A DNA stretch of 64,000 nucleotides from Citrobacter sp. Marseille-Q6884 (GCF_945906775.1 NZ_CAMDRE010000001.1:1178001-1242000), one strand, 5' to 3'. Numbered from the stretch's first letter, positions 50,830 to 64,000 are shown. The notes: generated by a model not told the origin, from the letters alone. Numbers and translations are program-made.

Positions 50830-51531
50830 ATGACAACCTTAAGCTGTAAAGTGACCTCGGTAGAAGCTATCACTGACACCGTATATCGCGTTCGTTTAGT
50901 GCCAGACGCGGCGTTTTCCTTTCGTGCTGGTCAGTATTTAATGGTCGTGATGGATGAGCGGGATAAGCGTCCGTTCTCCATGGCATCTACGCCGGATGAG
51001 CACGGGTTCATTGAGCTGCACGTTGGCGCTTCTGAGCTCAATCTGTATGCCATGGCAGTGATGGATCGAATCCTGAAAGACCGGGAAATCACGGTCGATA
51101 TCCCGCACGGCGAGGCCTGGTTGCGCGATGACGAAAATCGCCCGCTGATCCTGATTGCTGGCGGTACGGGGTTCTCTTACGCGCGCTCAATTTTGCTGAC
51201 GGCTCTGGCGCGTAATCCAAACCGTGATGTCACGATTTACTGGGGTGGACGGGAAGAGAAGCATCTCTACGATCTCTCTGAGCTGGAAGCCTTGTCAGTG
51301 AACCATCCCAACCTGCGTGTTGAGCCGGTCGTGGAGCAGCCAGAAGCGGGCTGGCGTGGTCGTACGGGTACCGTATTAACGGCGGTATTACAGGATTACG
51401 GTACGCTGGCGGAACACGATATCTACATTGCCGGCCGTTTTGAGATGGCAAAAATCGCGCGCGACCTGTTCTGCAACGAGCGCAGTGCACGTGAAGATCG
51501 CCTGTTTGGCGATGCGTTCGCGTTTATTTAA
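50830..51531 (+). CDS. fre: NAD(P)H-flavin reductase Fre
   Basis: Reduces free flavins with NAD(P)H. 233 residues in the ferredoxin-NADP reductase fold: RPFSMAS (about 46-52) binds flavin, and GGTGFSYARSIL (about 110-121) binds the nucleotide. Also known as fadI or luxG-like in older notes. It probably shares a transcript with ubiD. Confidence 0.96.
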   Translation: MTTLSCKVTSVEAITDTVYRVRLVPDAAFSFRAGQYLMVVMDERDKRPFSMASTPDEHGFIELHVGASELNLYAMAVMDRILKDREITVDIPHGEAWLRDDENRPLILIAGGTGFSYARSILLTALARNPNRDVTIYWGGREEKHLYDLSELEALSVNHPNLRVEPVVEQPEAGWRGRTGTVLTAVLQDYGTLAEHDIYIAGRFEMAKIARDLFCNERSAREDRLFGDAFAFI

Positions 51532-51535
51532 GAAA

Positions 51536-51563
51536 TAAAAAACCCGCCCCTGACAGGCGGGAA
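51536..51563 (-). terminator. Intrinsic terminator, mainly for fadBA
   Basis: CCCGCC (51543-51548) and GGCGGG (51556-51561) form the stem. On the minus strand it is followed by a T run (AAATAAAAAA at 51535-51542 on the plus strand). On the plus strand an A run follows, so it fits fadA better than fre. Confidence 0.7.
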
Positions 51564-51604
51564 AAACGGCAACTAATTGTTATACAGCGGCGTTCTCGTT
51601 GCAG

Positions 51605-51637
51605 ACCGGATAAGACGTTTTTGTGTCGCTATCCGGT
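51605..51637. repeat. REP element between fre and fadA
   Basis: ACCGGATAAGACG and the downstream CGCTATCCGGT form a REP-like imperfect palindrome between the convergent fre and fadA genes. Confidence 0.75.
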
Positions 51638-51686
51638 TTTGCCGGGAGCGCTTCATGCTCCCGACCCGCAATACACCTCTCCTGGC

Positions 51687-52850
51687 TTAAACGCGCTCAA
51701 ATACAGTGGCGATACCCTGACCCAATCCGATACACATCGTCGCCAGACCAAACTGTACGTCTTTGCGCTCCATCAGGTTAAGCAGAGTGGTGCTGATACG
51801 TGCGCCGGAACATCCCAGCGGATGGCCCAGCGCGATCGCACCGCCGTTGAGGTTGATCTTCTCGTCAATCTGCTCCATCAGTCCCAGATCTTTAATACAC
51901 GGCAGGATCTGTGCGGCAAAGGCTTCGTTCATTTCAAACAAACCGATATCACGGGTGGAGAGTCCTGCTTTTTTCAGCGCCAGTTTTGAGGCCGGAACCG
52001 GACCGTAGCCCATAATGGACGGATCGCAGCCTACAACCGCCATTGAGCGAATACGTGCGCGGGGTGTCAGACCCAGTTCACGGGCACGACTTTCGCTCAT
52101 TACCAGCATGGCGGCTGCGCCATCAGAGAGAGCGGAAGAGGTGCCTGCGGTGACCGTGCCGTTGACCGGATCAAACGCCGGACGCAAGGTGGACAACGCT
52201 TCAACAGTGGTTTCCGGGCGGATGACTTCGTCGTAGTTAAACTGCTTCAGTACGCCATCAGCGTCATGACCGCCGGTTGGGATGATTTCGTTTTTAAACG
52301 CACCGGACTGTGTCGCGGCCCAGGCTCTGGCGTGAGAACGTGCGGCGAAGGCATCCTGCATTTCACGGCTGATGCCGTGCATACGGGAAAGCATTTCTGC
52401 CGTCAGACCCATCATTCCCGCCGCTTTGGCGACGTTGCGGCTCAACCCTGGATGGAAATCGACACCGTGGCTCATGGGAACATGACCCATATGTTCGACG
52501 CCACCCACCAGGCATGCCTGCGCATCACCCGTCATGATCATACGCGCCGCGTCATGTAATGCCTGCATTGACGAACCACACAGACGGTTGACCGTGACTG
52601 CCGGAACGGAGTGCGGGACTTCAGCCAATAACGCGGCGTTGCGGGCGATATTGAAACCTTGCTCCAGCGTCTGTTGCACGCAACCCCAGTAAATATCATC
52701 AAGAGCGGTTGGCTCCAGGGCTGGATTACGCGCCAGCAGGCTACGCATTAAATGTGCGGAGAGATCTTCCGCCCGCACGTTTCGAAACGCGCCCCCTTTC
52801 GAACGGCCCATTGGGGTACGGATCGCATCAACAATTACAACCTGTTCCAT
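51687..52850 (-). CDS. fadA: 3-ketoacyl-CoA thiolase FadA
   Basis: Beta subunit of the aerobic fatty-acid oxidation complex; cleaves 3-ketoacyl-CoA to acetyl-CoA. 387 residues. Nucleophile Cys91 in RLCGSSMQALH, His in NGGAIALGHPLGCSGAR, and Cys in MCIGLGQG. It follows fadB by 9 bases in the fadBA operon. Confidence 0.98.
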   Translation of the reverse strand: MEQVVIVDAIRTPMGRSKGGAFRNVRAEDLSAHLMRSLLARNPALEPTALDDIYWGCVQQTLEQGFNIARNAALLAEVPHSVPAVTVNRLCGSSMQALHDAARMIMTGDAQACLVGGVEHMGHVPMSHGVDFHPGLSRNVAKAAGMMGLTAEMLSRMHGISREMQDAFAARSHARAWAATQSGAFKNEIIPTGGHDADGVLKQFNYDEVIRPETTVEALSTLRPAFDPVNGTVTAGTSSALSDGAAAMLVMSESRARELGLTPRARIRSMAVVGCDPSIMGYGPVPASKLALKKAGLSTRDIGLFEMNEAFAAQILPCIKDLGLMEQIDEKINLNGGAIALGHPLGCSGARISTTLLNLMERKDVQFGLATMCIGLGQGIATVFERV

Positions 52851-52859
52851 TGTGACTCC

Positions 52860-55049
52860 TTAAGCCGTTTTCAGGTCGCCAACCGGGCGAGCAGGCTCAA
52901 CCGGGGGATAATACGGTTCGTTATGACGCGCTTTATTACGCAGACCTTCCGGTACGTCGTACAGCGGACCAAGGTGCTGATACTGCTGCGCCATATCGAG
53001 ATATTTCGCGCTACCGAGCGTATCCAACCAGCGGAACGCACCGCCGTGGAACGGAGGGAAGCCCAGGCCATAAACCAGTGCCATATCGGCTTCTGCCGGG
53101 CTGGCGATAATGCCTTCTTCCAGACAACGCACCACTTCGTTAACCATAGGGATCATCATGCGGGCGATAATCTCTTCATCGCTAAAGTCACGCTTCGGCT
53201 GGCTGACGTCTGCCAGCAGACTCTCGACAGTGGCGTCTTCTTCTTTCTTCGGCTTACCCTTGTTGTCTTCTTTATAGCGCCAGAATCCAAGACCGTTTTT
53301 CTGTCCAAAACGGTTCGCGTCAAACAGCGCGTCAATCGCATCGCGATAATCTTTCTGCATGCGCTGCGGGAAGCCTGCTGACATTACCGCCTGCGCGTGA
53401 TGAGCGGTATCGATGCCAACGACGTCCAGCAGGTATGCCGGGCCCATCGGCCAGCCAAACTGTTTTTCCATTACCTTATCCACTTTGCGGAAGTCCGCAC
53501 CGTCGCGCAGTAACTGGCTAAAACCGGCGAAGTAAGGGAACAGTACGCGGTTGACGAAGAAGCCGGGGCAGTCGTTAACCACAATTGGTGTTTTGCCCAT
53601 TTTGCTGGCCCAGGCCACGACTTTGGCAATGGTTTCATCCGAGCTTTTCTCGCCGCGAATGATCTCGACCAGTGGCATGCGGTGGACCGGGTTAAAGAAG
53701 TGCATCCCGCAGAAGTTTTCCGGGCGTTTCAGAACGCTCGCCAGCTCGCTGATAGGGATCGTAGAGGTGTTCGAGGCCAGTACCGTATCCGGGCGCACCT
53801 TCTCTTCGGTCTCTGCCAGTACCGCTTTTTTCACTTTCGGGTTTTCAACGACCGCTTCCACCACCACGTCTACACGCTCAAACCCGGTATAGTCGAGGGT
53901 TGGATGAATGGTTGAAATCACACCTGCCATTTTCAGACCATCAATCTTGCCGCGCTCAAGCTGTTTATTCAGCAGCTTGGCGGCTTCGGTCATGCCCAGC
54001 GTCAGCGACTTATCATTGATGTCTTTCATGATAACCGGCACACCTTTCCAGGCTGACTGGTAGGCAATACCGCCGCCCATAATGCCTGCGCCCAGCACTG
54101 CGGCCTGCTTCGGCGTCTCAATATCTTTCGTCAGCTTTTTCGCTTTCGCTTTTACATACTGATCGTTGAGGAAGATACCGACCAGCGCACGGGCTTCATG
54201 AGTATGTGCTAGTGGAACAAAGCTTTTGTTTTCCAGATTCAGTGCTTCTTCACGACCAAAGCGGGCGGCAGCTTCAATGGTTTTTACTGCTGTGATGGGC
54301 GCGGGGTAATGCTTACCCACCGTCTGCGCGACCATACCTTTGGCGATGGTAAAGCTCATCGCAGCTTCAATTTTGCTGAGTTTCAATGGTTCCAGTTTCG
54401 GCTGGCGTTTGGCTTTCCAGTCCAGAGAACCGTCAATCGCCTGACGCAGGACGGCAATTGCACCGTCGATCAGCTTCTCTTGTTTCACCACGCCATCGAC
54501 CAGGCCGATTTTTAGCGCTTCTTCAGCGCCGACATCTTTCCCGGCAGCAATAATTTCCAGCGCGCTGTCCGCACCCAGCATACGTGGCATACGTACGGAG
54601 CCGCCAAAGCCCGGCATAATGCCCAGCTTTGTTTCCGGCAGGCCGATGCGCAGATCCGGCGTGGCCAGACGGTAATCTGTCGCCAGTACGCATTCGCACC
54701 CGCCACCCAGCGCATAGCCATTGACCGCAGAAAGGGTCGGGACAGGGAGATCTTCCAGGCGATTAAAGACGCTGTTGGCAAAATGCAGCCACTGGCTTAA
54801 CTGTTCTTCTGGCACGAGGAACAGTGAAAGGAATTCGGTGATATCGGCACCGACAATAAAGGCCGCTTTGTTAGAACGCAGCAGCAGCCCTTTTAAATCA
54901 TGTTGTTTTTCCAGCACATCAAGCGCATGGCCAAGGCTGGCAACGGTTGCCGTATCGAGTTTATTGACCGAACCAGGGGCATCGAACACCAGTTCGGCGA
55001 TGCCATCTTCCAGCCAGTCGAGGTACAGGGTGTCGCCTTTGTAAAGCAT
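52860..55049 (-). CDS. fadB: Fatty-acid oxidation complex subunit alpha FadB
   Basis: Multifunctional enoyl-CoA hydratase, 3-hydroxyacyl-CoA dehydrogenase and isomerase/epimerase. ATG at 55049 gives MLYKGDTLYLDWLEDG, 729 residues as in E. coli; an upstream frame start is in the promoter. Crotonase domain about 1-190 (NGYALGGGCE), NAD-binding GAGIMGGGIAY at about 320, and the C-terminal dehydrogenase part with NDCPGFFVNR. Regulated by FadR through the operator at 55075. Confidence 0.98.
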   Translation of the reverse strand: MLYKGDTLYLDWLEDGIAELVFDAPGSVNKLDTATVASLGHALDVLEKQHDLKGLLLRSNKAAFIVGADITEFLSLFLVPEEQLSQWLHFANSVFNRLEDLPVPTLSAVNGYALGGGCECVLATDYRLATPDLRIGLPETKLGIMPGFGGSVRMPRMLGADSALEIIAAGKDVGAEEALKIGLVDGVVKQEKLIDGAIAVLRQAIDGSLDWKAKRQPKLEPLKLSKIEAAMSFTIAKGMVAQTVGKHYPAPITAVKTIEAAARFGREEALNLENKSFVPLAHTHEARALVGIFLNDQYVKAKAKKLTKDIETPKQAAVLGAGIMGGGIAYQSAWKGVPVIMKDINDKSLTLGMTEAAKLLNKQLERGKIDGLKMAGVISTIHPTLDYTGFERVDVVVEAVVENPKVKKAVLAETEEKVRPDTVLASNTSTIPISELASVLKRPENFCGMHFFNPVHRMPLVEIIRGEKSSDETIAKVVAWASKMGKTPIVVNDCPGFFVNRVLFPYFAGFSQLLRDGADFRKVDKVMEKQFGWPMGPAYLLDVVGIDTAHHAQAVMSAGFPQRMQKDYRDAIDALFDANRFGQKNGLGFWRYKEDNKGKPKKEEDATVESLLADVSQPKRDFSDEEIIARMMIPMVNEVVRCLEEGIIASPAEADMALVYGLGFPPFHGGAFRWLDTLGSAKYLDMAQQYQHLGPLYDVPEGLRNKARHNEPYYPPVEPARPVGDLKTA

Positions 55050-55074
55050 GTCAGTCTCCTGAATCCGCAAGGTG

Positions 55075-55091
55075 ATCTGGTCATACCAGAT
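55075..55091 (-). promoter_or_regulatory. FadR operator of fadBA
   Basis: ATCTGGTCATACCAGAT is a near-perfect 17-base palindrome matching the FadR consensus (E. coli fadBA: ATCTGGTACGACCAGAT). It is 26 bases upstream of the fadB start, so fadBA should be derepressed by long-chain acyl-CoA. The rest of the 189-base gap to pepQ holds promoters and no gene. Confidence 0.9.
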
Positions 55092-55238
55092 GAAGCGAAG
55101 TGTGTGTTTTGTGTTAAAAAAATGCAAATAAATGATTAAAGAAATGACGATTTGATCACGCTCGGCAGAAATCACGCAGTGAGATGACGATGTGCTAAGA
55201 TGCGGTGACTTGAGGTCAAAAAAACAGAAGGGTAAATA

Positions 55239-56570
55239 ATGGAATCACTGGCCGCACTCTATAAAAATCATATTGTTACCTTACAGGAACGGACTCGCGA
55301 TGCGCTGGCGCGTTTTAAACTGGATGCGTTACTTATTCACTCCGGCGAGCTGTTCAACGTTTTTCTCGACGATCATCCGTATCCGTTTAAGGTTAACCCG
55401 CAGTTTAAGGCCTGGGTGCCGGTAACACAGGTCCCTAACTGCTGGTTGCTGGTGGATGGCGTGAATAAGCCAAAATTGTGGTTCTACTTGCCGGTCGATT
55501 ACTGGCACAACGTTGAGCCGCTGCCGACCTCTTTCTGGACGGAAGAAATCGAGATCATTGCGCTGCCAAAAGCCGACGGTATTGGTAGCCAGCTGCCTGC
55601 GGCGCGCGGCAATATCGGTTATATCGGTCCGGTTCCTGAACGTGCGCTACAGCTGGACATTGCGGCCAGCAATATCAACCCGAAAGGGGTGATCGATTAC
55701 CTTCATTATTACCGAGCCTATAAAACGGATTACGAGCTGGCTTGTATGCGTGAAGCGCAGAAAATGGCGGTGAGCGGGCATCGTGCGGCGGAAGAAGCTT
55801 TCCGCTCCGGTATGAGCGAGTTCGACATTAACCTGGCTTATCTGACCGCGACCGGTCATCGCGACACTGACGTGCCGTACAGCAACATCGTCGCGCTCAA
55901 TGAACACGCCTCCGTACTGCATTACACCAAACTGGATCATCAGGCGCCTGCGGAAATCCGCAGCTTCCTGCTGGACGCCGGTGCAGAGTACAACGGTTAC
56001 GCGGCAGACCTGACGCGGACCTGGTCGGCGAAAAGCGACAACGACTATGCGCAATTGCTGAAAGATGTTAACGACGAAGAACTGGCGCTCATCGCGACGA
56101 TGAAAGCAGGCGTTAGCTATGTGGATTATCACATTCAGTTCCATCAGCGCATTGCGAAGCTGCTGCGTAAACATCAAATCATCACCGATATGAGTGAAGA
56201 GGCGATGGTAGAGAACAATCTCACCGGGCCATTTATGCCACACGGCATTGGTCACCCGCTGGGTCTGCAGGTCCATGATGTTGCGGGCTTTATGCAGGAT
56301 GACAGCGGTACGCACCTTGCTGCGCCGTCGAAGTATCCGTACCTGCGCTGTACTCGTGTGCTCCAACCCGGCATGGTGTTGACCATTGAGCCAGGCATTT
56401 ACTTTATCGAATCGCTGTTAGCGCCATGGCGTGAAGGGCAGTTCAGCAAACACTTTAACTGGCAGAAAATTGAAGCACTGAAACCGTTTGGTGGTATTCG
56501 CATTGAAGATAACGTGGTTATTCACGAGAACAATGTCGAAAACATGACGCGGGATTTGAAACTGGCTTGA
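55239..56570 (+). CDS. pepQ: Xaa-Pro dipeptidase PepQ
   Basis: Cleaves X-Pro dipeptides. 443 residues; an aminopeptidase-P/prolidase fold with metal ligands in LLDAGAEYNGYAADLTRTW (two Asp), PHGIGHPLGLQVHD (His), TIEPGIYF (Glu) and GGIRIEDNV (Glu). Divergent from fadB, as in E. coli. The stop overlaps the yigZ start. Confidence 0.97.
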   Translation: MESLAALYKNHIVTLQERTRDALARFKLDALLIHSGELFNVFLDDHPYPFKVNPQFKAWVPVTQVPNCWLLVDGVNKPKLWFYLPVDYWHNVEPLPTSFWTEEIEIIALPKADGIGSQLPAARGNIGYIGPVPERALQLDIAASNINPKGVIDYLHYYRAYKTDYELACMREAQKMAVSGHRAAEEAFRSGMSEFDINLAYLTATGHRDTDVPYSNIVALNEHASVLHYTKLDHQAPAEIRSFLLDAGAEYNGYAADLTRTWSAKSDNDYAQLLKDVNDEELALIATMKAGVSYVDYHIQFHQRIAKLLRKHQIITDMSEEAMVENNLTGPFMPHGIGHPLGLQVHDVAGFMQDDSGTHLAAPSKYPYLRCTRVLQPGMVLTIEPGIYFIESLLAPWREGQFSKHFNWQKIEALKPFGGIRIEDNVVIHENNVENMTRDLKLA

Positions 56571-57184
56571 TGGACAGTTGGTTAATCCCTGCGGCGCCGG
56601 TTAGCGTCGTCGAAGAGATCAAAAAAAGCCGCTTCATTACCCTGCTCGCTCATACGGACGGTGTAGAGGCGGCGAAAGCGTTTGTTGAGTCAGTGAAAGC
56701 GGAACACCCGGACGCTCGCCACCATTGTGTGGCGTGGGTAGCGGGTGCGCCGAATGATTCACAACAGCTGGGATTTTCGGATGATGGCGAACCGGCGGGA
56801 ACGGCAGGTAAACCGATGCTTGCTCAGCTCATGGGGAGCGGTGTCGGTGAAATCACCGCCGTGGTGGTGCGCTACTACGGCGGTATCCTTCTTGGTACCG
56901 GTGGGCTGGTGAAAGCCTACGGTGGCGGTGTGAATCAGGCGTTGCGTCAGTTAACAACGCAGCGCAAGACGCCATTAACCGAATATACTTTGCAGTGTGA
57001 GTACGGTCAGTTGGCCGGTATCGAAGCACTGTTGGGGCAGTTTGACGGTAAAATCGTTTCCAGTGATTACCAGGCATTGGTTCGGCTCAGGGTAGCGCTT
57101 CCTTATGCGAAAGTGGATGAATTTTCAGCAAAACTGGCGGATTTTAGTCGTGGTTCATTGCAATTGTTAGCGATTGAAGAATAA
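56570..57184 (+). CDS. yigZ: IMPACT family protein YigZ
   Basis: A 204-residue protein with an N-terminal UPF0029/IMPACT domain (about 10-125; SDDGEPAGTAGKPML is the signature) and a C-terminal DUF1949 domain. The ATG at 56570 overlaps the pepQ TGA. Related proteins influence translation; a specific role is not established. Confidence 0.94.
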   Translation: MDSWLIPAAPVSVVEEIKKSRFITLLAHTDGVEAAKAFVESVKAEHPDARHHCVAWVAGAPNDSQQLGFSDDGEPAGTAGKPMLAQLMGSGVGEITAVVVRYYGGILLGTGGLVKAYGGGVNQALRQLTTQRKTPLTEYTLQCEYGQLAGIEALLGQFDGKIVSSDYQALVRLRVALPYAKVDEFSAKLADFSRGSLQLLAIEE

Positions 57185-57221
57185 TCCCCACCTCATTTGA
57201 AGAACTAAGGAAGCGGCAGAG

Positions 57222-58673
57222 ATGCATTTTCGTGCCATTACCCGAATCGTTGGACTACTGGTTATTTTATTTTCGGGAACAATGATCCTTCCCGGACTGG
57301 TAGCGCTTATCTACCGTGATGGTGCGGGGCGAGCATTTACGCAGACTTTCTTTGTCGCGCTGGCGATTGGTTCCATGCTGTGGTGGCCGAACCGTAAGGA
57401 GAAAGGGGAGCTGAAATCCCGCGAAGGGTTTCTGATCGTCGTCTTGTTCTGGACGGTGCTGGGCAGCGTGGGTGCGCTACCGTTTATCTTTTCTGAAAGT
57501 CCTAACCTCACGATTACCGATGCGTTTTTCGAATCCTTCTCTGGATTAACGACCACGGGGGCGACGACGCTGGTGGGGCTGGATTCGTTGCCACACGCTA
57601 TCCTCTTTTATCGACAGATGCTGCAATGGTTTGGCGGTATGGGGATCATCGTGCTGGCCGTTGCCATCTTGCCTATCCTCGGCGTTGGTGGGATGCAGCT
57701 CTATCGGGCAGAAATGCCGGGGCCGCTAAAAGATAATAAAATGCGCCCGCGTATAGCCGAAACGGCGAAAACGTTGTGGCTTATCTATGTTCTGCTGACG
57801 ATCGCCTGTGCGCTGGCGTTATGGTTTGCCGGGATGCCGGCGTTTGATGCCATAGGGCACAGTTTTGCCACCATCGCGATCGGCGGCTTTTCAACACACG
57901 ATGCCAGCGTAGGCTATTTCGACAGCCCGACGATCAACACGATTATTGCTATCTTCTTGCTGATCTCCGGTTGTAACTATGGTCTGCACTTCTCCTTATT
58001 AAGCGGGCGTAGTCTAAAGGTCTACTGGCGCGACCCCGAATTTCGCATGTTCATTGGTGTCCAACTGACGCTGGTGGCAATCTGTACGTTGGTGCTGTGG
58101 GTGCACAATACCTATGGCTCGGCGCTAACAACGCTCAATCAGGCCTTTTTCCAGGTGGTGTCGATGGCGACCACTGCGGGGTTCACAACGGACAGTATTG
58201 CCCGTTGGCCGTTATTCCTGCCGGTTTTGTTGCTGTGTTCTGCGTTTATTGGTGGCTGTGCCGGGTCAACGGGCGGTGGTTTGAAGGTGATTCGTATCCT
58301 GTTGCTGTTCAAGCAGGGGAACCGTGAACTCAAACGACTGGTCCACCCCAATGCGGTCTACAGTATTAAGCTGGGTAATCGTGCATTGCCGGAACGTATT
58401 CTGGAGGCGGTATGGGGATTCTTCTCTGCCTATGCACTGGTCTTTATTGTCAGCATGCTGGCCATTATCGCGACCGGTGTGGATGACTTCTCCGCATTCG
58501 CCTCTGTTGTGGCGACGCTCAATAACCTGGGACCAGGGCTGGGCGTTGTTGCCGATAACTTTGCCAGTATGAACCCGGTGGCGAAATGGATCCTGATTGC
58601 CAATATGTTGTTTGGTCGTCTGGAGGTCTTTACTCTGCTGGTGCTCTTTACCCCTACCTTCTGGCGTGAATAA
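57222..58673 (+). CDS. trkH: Trk potassium-uptake membrane subunit TrkH
   Basis: Potassium channel-like subunit that works with TrkA. 483 residues in four membrane-pore-membrane repeats: filter regions in FSGLTTTGATTL, FATIAIGGFSTH, TTAGFTTDS and LNNLGPGLG, and the intramembrane loop GGCAGSTGGGLKVIR. hemG follows after 11 bases and is probably co-transcribed. Confidence 0.97.
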   Translation: MHFRAITRIVGLLVILFSGTMILPGLVALIYRDGAGRAFTQTFFVALAIGSMLWWPNRKEKGELKSREGFLIVVLFWTVLGSVGALPFIFSESPNLTITDAFFESFSGLTTTGATTLVGLDSLPHAILFYRQMLQWFGGMGIIVLAVAILPILGVGGMQLYRAEMPGPLKDNKMRPRIAETAKTLWLIYVLLTIACALALWFAGMPAFDAIGHSFATIAIGGFSTHDASVGYFDSPTINTIIAIFLLISGCNYGLHFSLLSGRSLKVYWRDPEFRMFIGVQLTLVAICTLVLWVHNTYGSALTTLNQAFFQVVSMATTAGFTTDSIARWPLFLPVLLLCSAFIGGCAGSTGGGLKVIRILLLFKQGNRELKRLVHPNAVYSIKLGNRALPERILEAVWGFFSAYALVFIVSMLAIIATGVDDFSAFASVVATLNNLGPGLGVVADNFASMNPVAKWILIANMLFGRLEVFTLLVLFTPTFWRE

Positions 58674-58684
58674 TGGAGTAACAC

Positions 58685-59230
58685 GTGAAAACACTGATTC
58701 TTTTTTCTTCCCGGGATGGGCAAACGCGTGAAATCGCCGAGTATCTGGCTTCTGAATTAAAAGAACTGGGCGTCTGGGCTGATGTCGTGAACTTGCATCG
58801 CACTGAAGAGCCTGACTGGAAAAACTATGACAGCGTGGTGATCGGCGCATCGATTCGTTACGGTCATTACCATTCTGCGTTTCAGGAATTTGTGAAGAAG
58901 CATGCCACGCAACTGAATGCGATGCCAAGTGCGTTCTACTCCGTTAACCTGGTTGCCCGTAAGCCGGAAAAACGCACCCCGCAAACCAACAGCTACGCAC
59001 GGAAGTTTCTGATGAGCTCGCCATGGCGACCAGACCGTAGTGCGGTGATCGCAGGAGCCTTGCTTTATCCTCGCTATCGTTGGTATGACCGCGTCATGAT
59101 CAAATTGATTATGAAGATGTCAGGCGGTGAAACGGATACGAATAAAGAAGTGGTGTATACCGATTGGGAGCAGGTGGCGAGTTTTGCCCGCGAAATTGCC
59201 CAATTAACCAACAAAGCGTCGTTAAAATAA
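58685..59230 (+). CDS. hemG: Menaquinone-dependent protoporphyrinogen IX dehydrogenase
   Basis: Oxidises protoporphyrinogen IX to protoporphyrin IX using a quinone. 181 residues, flavodoxin-like with FMN-binding SSRDGQT (about 8-14). The start is GTG. It is the last protein gene before the rRNA operon, as at rrnA in E. coli. Confidence 0.97.
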   Translation: MKTLILFSSRDGQTREIAEYLASELKELGVWADVVNLHRTEEPDWKNYDSVVIGASIRYGHYHSAFQEFVKKHATQLNAMPSAFYSVNLVARKPEKRTPQTNSYARKFLMSSPWRPDRSAVIAGALLYPRYRWYDRVMIKLIMKMSGGETDTNKEVVYTDWEQVASFAREIAQLTNKASLK

Positions 59231-59279
59231 ACGTAAAGAATAAAAAATACGCACTCGGAAGGTTTTTTTAAATTTCCGC

Positions 59280-59307
59280 TTGTCAGCCTGAAATAACTCC
59301 CTATAAT
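59280..59307 (+). promoter_or_regulatory. rRNA operon promoter P1
   Basis: TTGTCA (59280-59285) and TATAAT (59302-59307), 16 bases apart, with an AT-rich UP-element region (GGTTTTTTTAAATTT) just upstream and GCGCCTCC as GC-rich discriminator. This is the growth-rate- and ppGpp-regulated rrn P1 pattern. Confidence 0.85.
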
Positions 59308-59398
59308 GCGCCTCCACTGACACGGAACAACGGCACGCAAGCCGCCGGGTCAGCGGGGTTCCACAGAGAACCTCACGGAGAAAAGCGAAATTAAATGC

Positions 59399-59426
59399 TT
59401 GACTTCGAAGCGGGATGGCGTAATAT
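59399..59426 (+). promoter_or_regulatory. rRNA operon promoter P2
   Basis: TTGACT (59399-59404) and TAATAT (59421-59426) with a 16-base spacer, about 119 bases after P1, as in other enterobacterial rrn operons. Confidence 0.85.
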
Positions 59427-59463
59427 GCACACCCCGCGCCGCTGAGAAAAAGCGAAGCGGCAC

Positions 59464-59475
59464 TGCTCTTTAACA
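59464..59475 (+). promoter_or_regulatory. boxA antitermination site in the rrn leader
   Basis: TGCTCTTTAACA, the boxA element to which NusB/NusE bind so that transcription of the untranslated operon resists Rho. Confidence 0.85.
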
Positions 59476-59603
59476 ATTTATCAGACAATCTGTGTGGGCA
59501 CTCAATGATACGGATTCTTAACGTCGCAAGACGAAAAATGAATACCAAGTCTCTGAGTGAACACGTAATTCATTACGAAGTTTAATTCACGAGCATCAAA
59601 CTT

Positions 59604-61145
<1,542 letters not shown>

Positions 61146-61214
61146 CCTTAAAGAACCGTCCTTGTAGTGTCCACACAGATTGTCTGATGAAAATTAGCAG
61201 TAAGAAATCTCTGC

Positions 61215-61291
<77 letters not shown>

Positions 61292-61350
61292 AATTCTTTC
61301 TGATGCCGAAGGGTGTTCCGGAAGATTAAGGTAAATGAGATGACTTCGAT

Positions 61351-61426
61351 GGGGCTATAGCTCAGCTGGGAGAGCGCCTGCTTTGCACGCAGGAGGTCTG
61401 CGGTTCGATCCCGCATAGCTCCACCA
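61351..61426 (+). tRNA. alaT: tRNA-Ala (anticodon TGC)
   Basis: 76 bases. GGGGCTA pairs with TAGCTCC, the anticodon loop TTTGCAC gives TGC, and CCA is encoded. Ile plus Ala in the spacer matches the rrnA/D/H type of operon. Confidence 0.97.
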
Positions 61427-61489
61427 TTACTTACTGCAAAAACCCAAGAAAACTTCAGAGTGTACCTGAAAAGGTTCACTGCGAAGTTT

Positions 61490-61501
61490 TGCTCTTTAAA
61501 A
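61490..61501 (+). promoter_or_regulatory. boxA in the 16S-23S spacer
   Basis: TGCTCTTTAAAA, a second boxA-like element before the 23S gene, as usual in rrn spacers. Confidence 0.7.
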
Positions 61502-61635
61502 ATCTGGATCAAGCTGAAAATTGAAACGACACACTGTGTCTGTTCTCCGTAATAAGAACAGATAAATGGTGTGTCCGAGTCTCTCAAATTTTCGCAACAC
61601 GATGATGAATCGAATGAAACATCTTCGGGTTGTGA

Positions 61636-64000
<2,365 letters not shown>

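Noticed and set aside
59222..59548. Open frames across the rRNA leader and rRNA genes
   Set aside because: Stable-RNA DNA with no translation signals; these frames are by-products of rRNA sequence.

Overview
The window is a chromosomal segment of an enterobacterium. Gene order and protein sequences follow the Escherichia/Salmonella wec-yifK-hemCDXY-cyaA-uvrD-metE-tat-fadBA-hemG-rrnA region almost gene for gene. The 16S V1-V3 sequence and protein divergence from E. coli (recalled, not aligned) fit Citrobacter best. Nearly everything is core genome. No prophage, insertion sequence, CRISPR array or integron was seen.

Layout. 1-8247: the last nine genes of the enterobacterial common antigen operon (end of wecC, then rffG, rffH, wecD, wecE, wzxE, wecF, wzyE, wecG), tightly packed with frequent start/stop overlaps. 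They make TDP-sugars, complete the lipid-linked trisaccharide, flip it and polymerise it. 8527-10478: amino-acid permease yifK and four tRNA genes (Arg-CCG, His-GTG, Leu-CAG, Pro-TGG). 10594-10798: the sRNA GlmZ. 10984-15061 (minus strand): hemCDXY, divergent from cyaA across a region with a CRP site. 15454-24144: cyaA, cyaY, lptM, then dapF-yigA-xerC-yigB and uvrD with its LexA box. 24381-25542: Mg transporter corA behind a short leader peptide. 25616-38643: rarD, yigI, pldA, recQ, rhtC, an Rpn-family nuclease gene, rhtB, pldB, yigL, bioP, metR and metE. 38695-41561: ysgA, udp (tandem CRP sites), a lone CZB zinc-binding protein gene and an AT-rich gap. 41562-50789: rmuC, ubiE-ubiJ-ubiB, tatABC, tatD, rfaH and ubiD. 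50830-59230: fre, fadBA with a FadR operator, pepQ, yigZ, trkH and hemG. 59280-64000: an rRNA operon with P1/P2 promoters, 16S, tRNA-Ile, tRNA-Ala and the first 2.4 kb of 23S.

Functional threads are envelope polysaccharide (wec, with rfaH as antiterminator for other envelope operons), haem synthesis (hemC, hemD, hemX, hemY, hemG), ubiquinone (ubiE, ubiJ, ubiB, ubiD), protein export (tat), fatty-acid use (fadBA, yigI, pldA, pldB), and methionine (metR, metE).

The accessory-looking parts are few: the rpn gene between rhtC and rhtB, which has a well-placed internal start that could encode an intragenic antitoxin; the lone CZB-domain gene with AT-rich flanking DNA between udp and rmuC; and two ERIC elements, one inside the metE leader. 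These are the best candidates for new biology.
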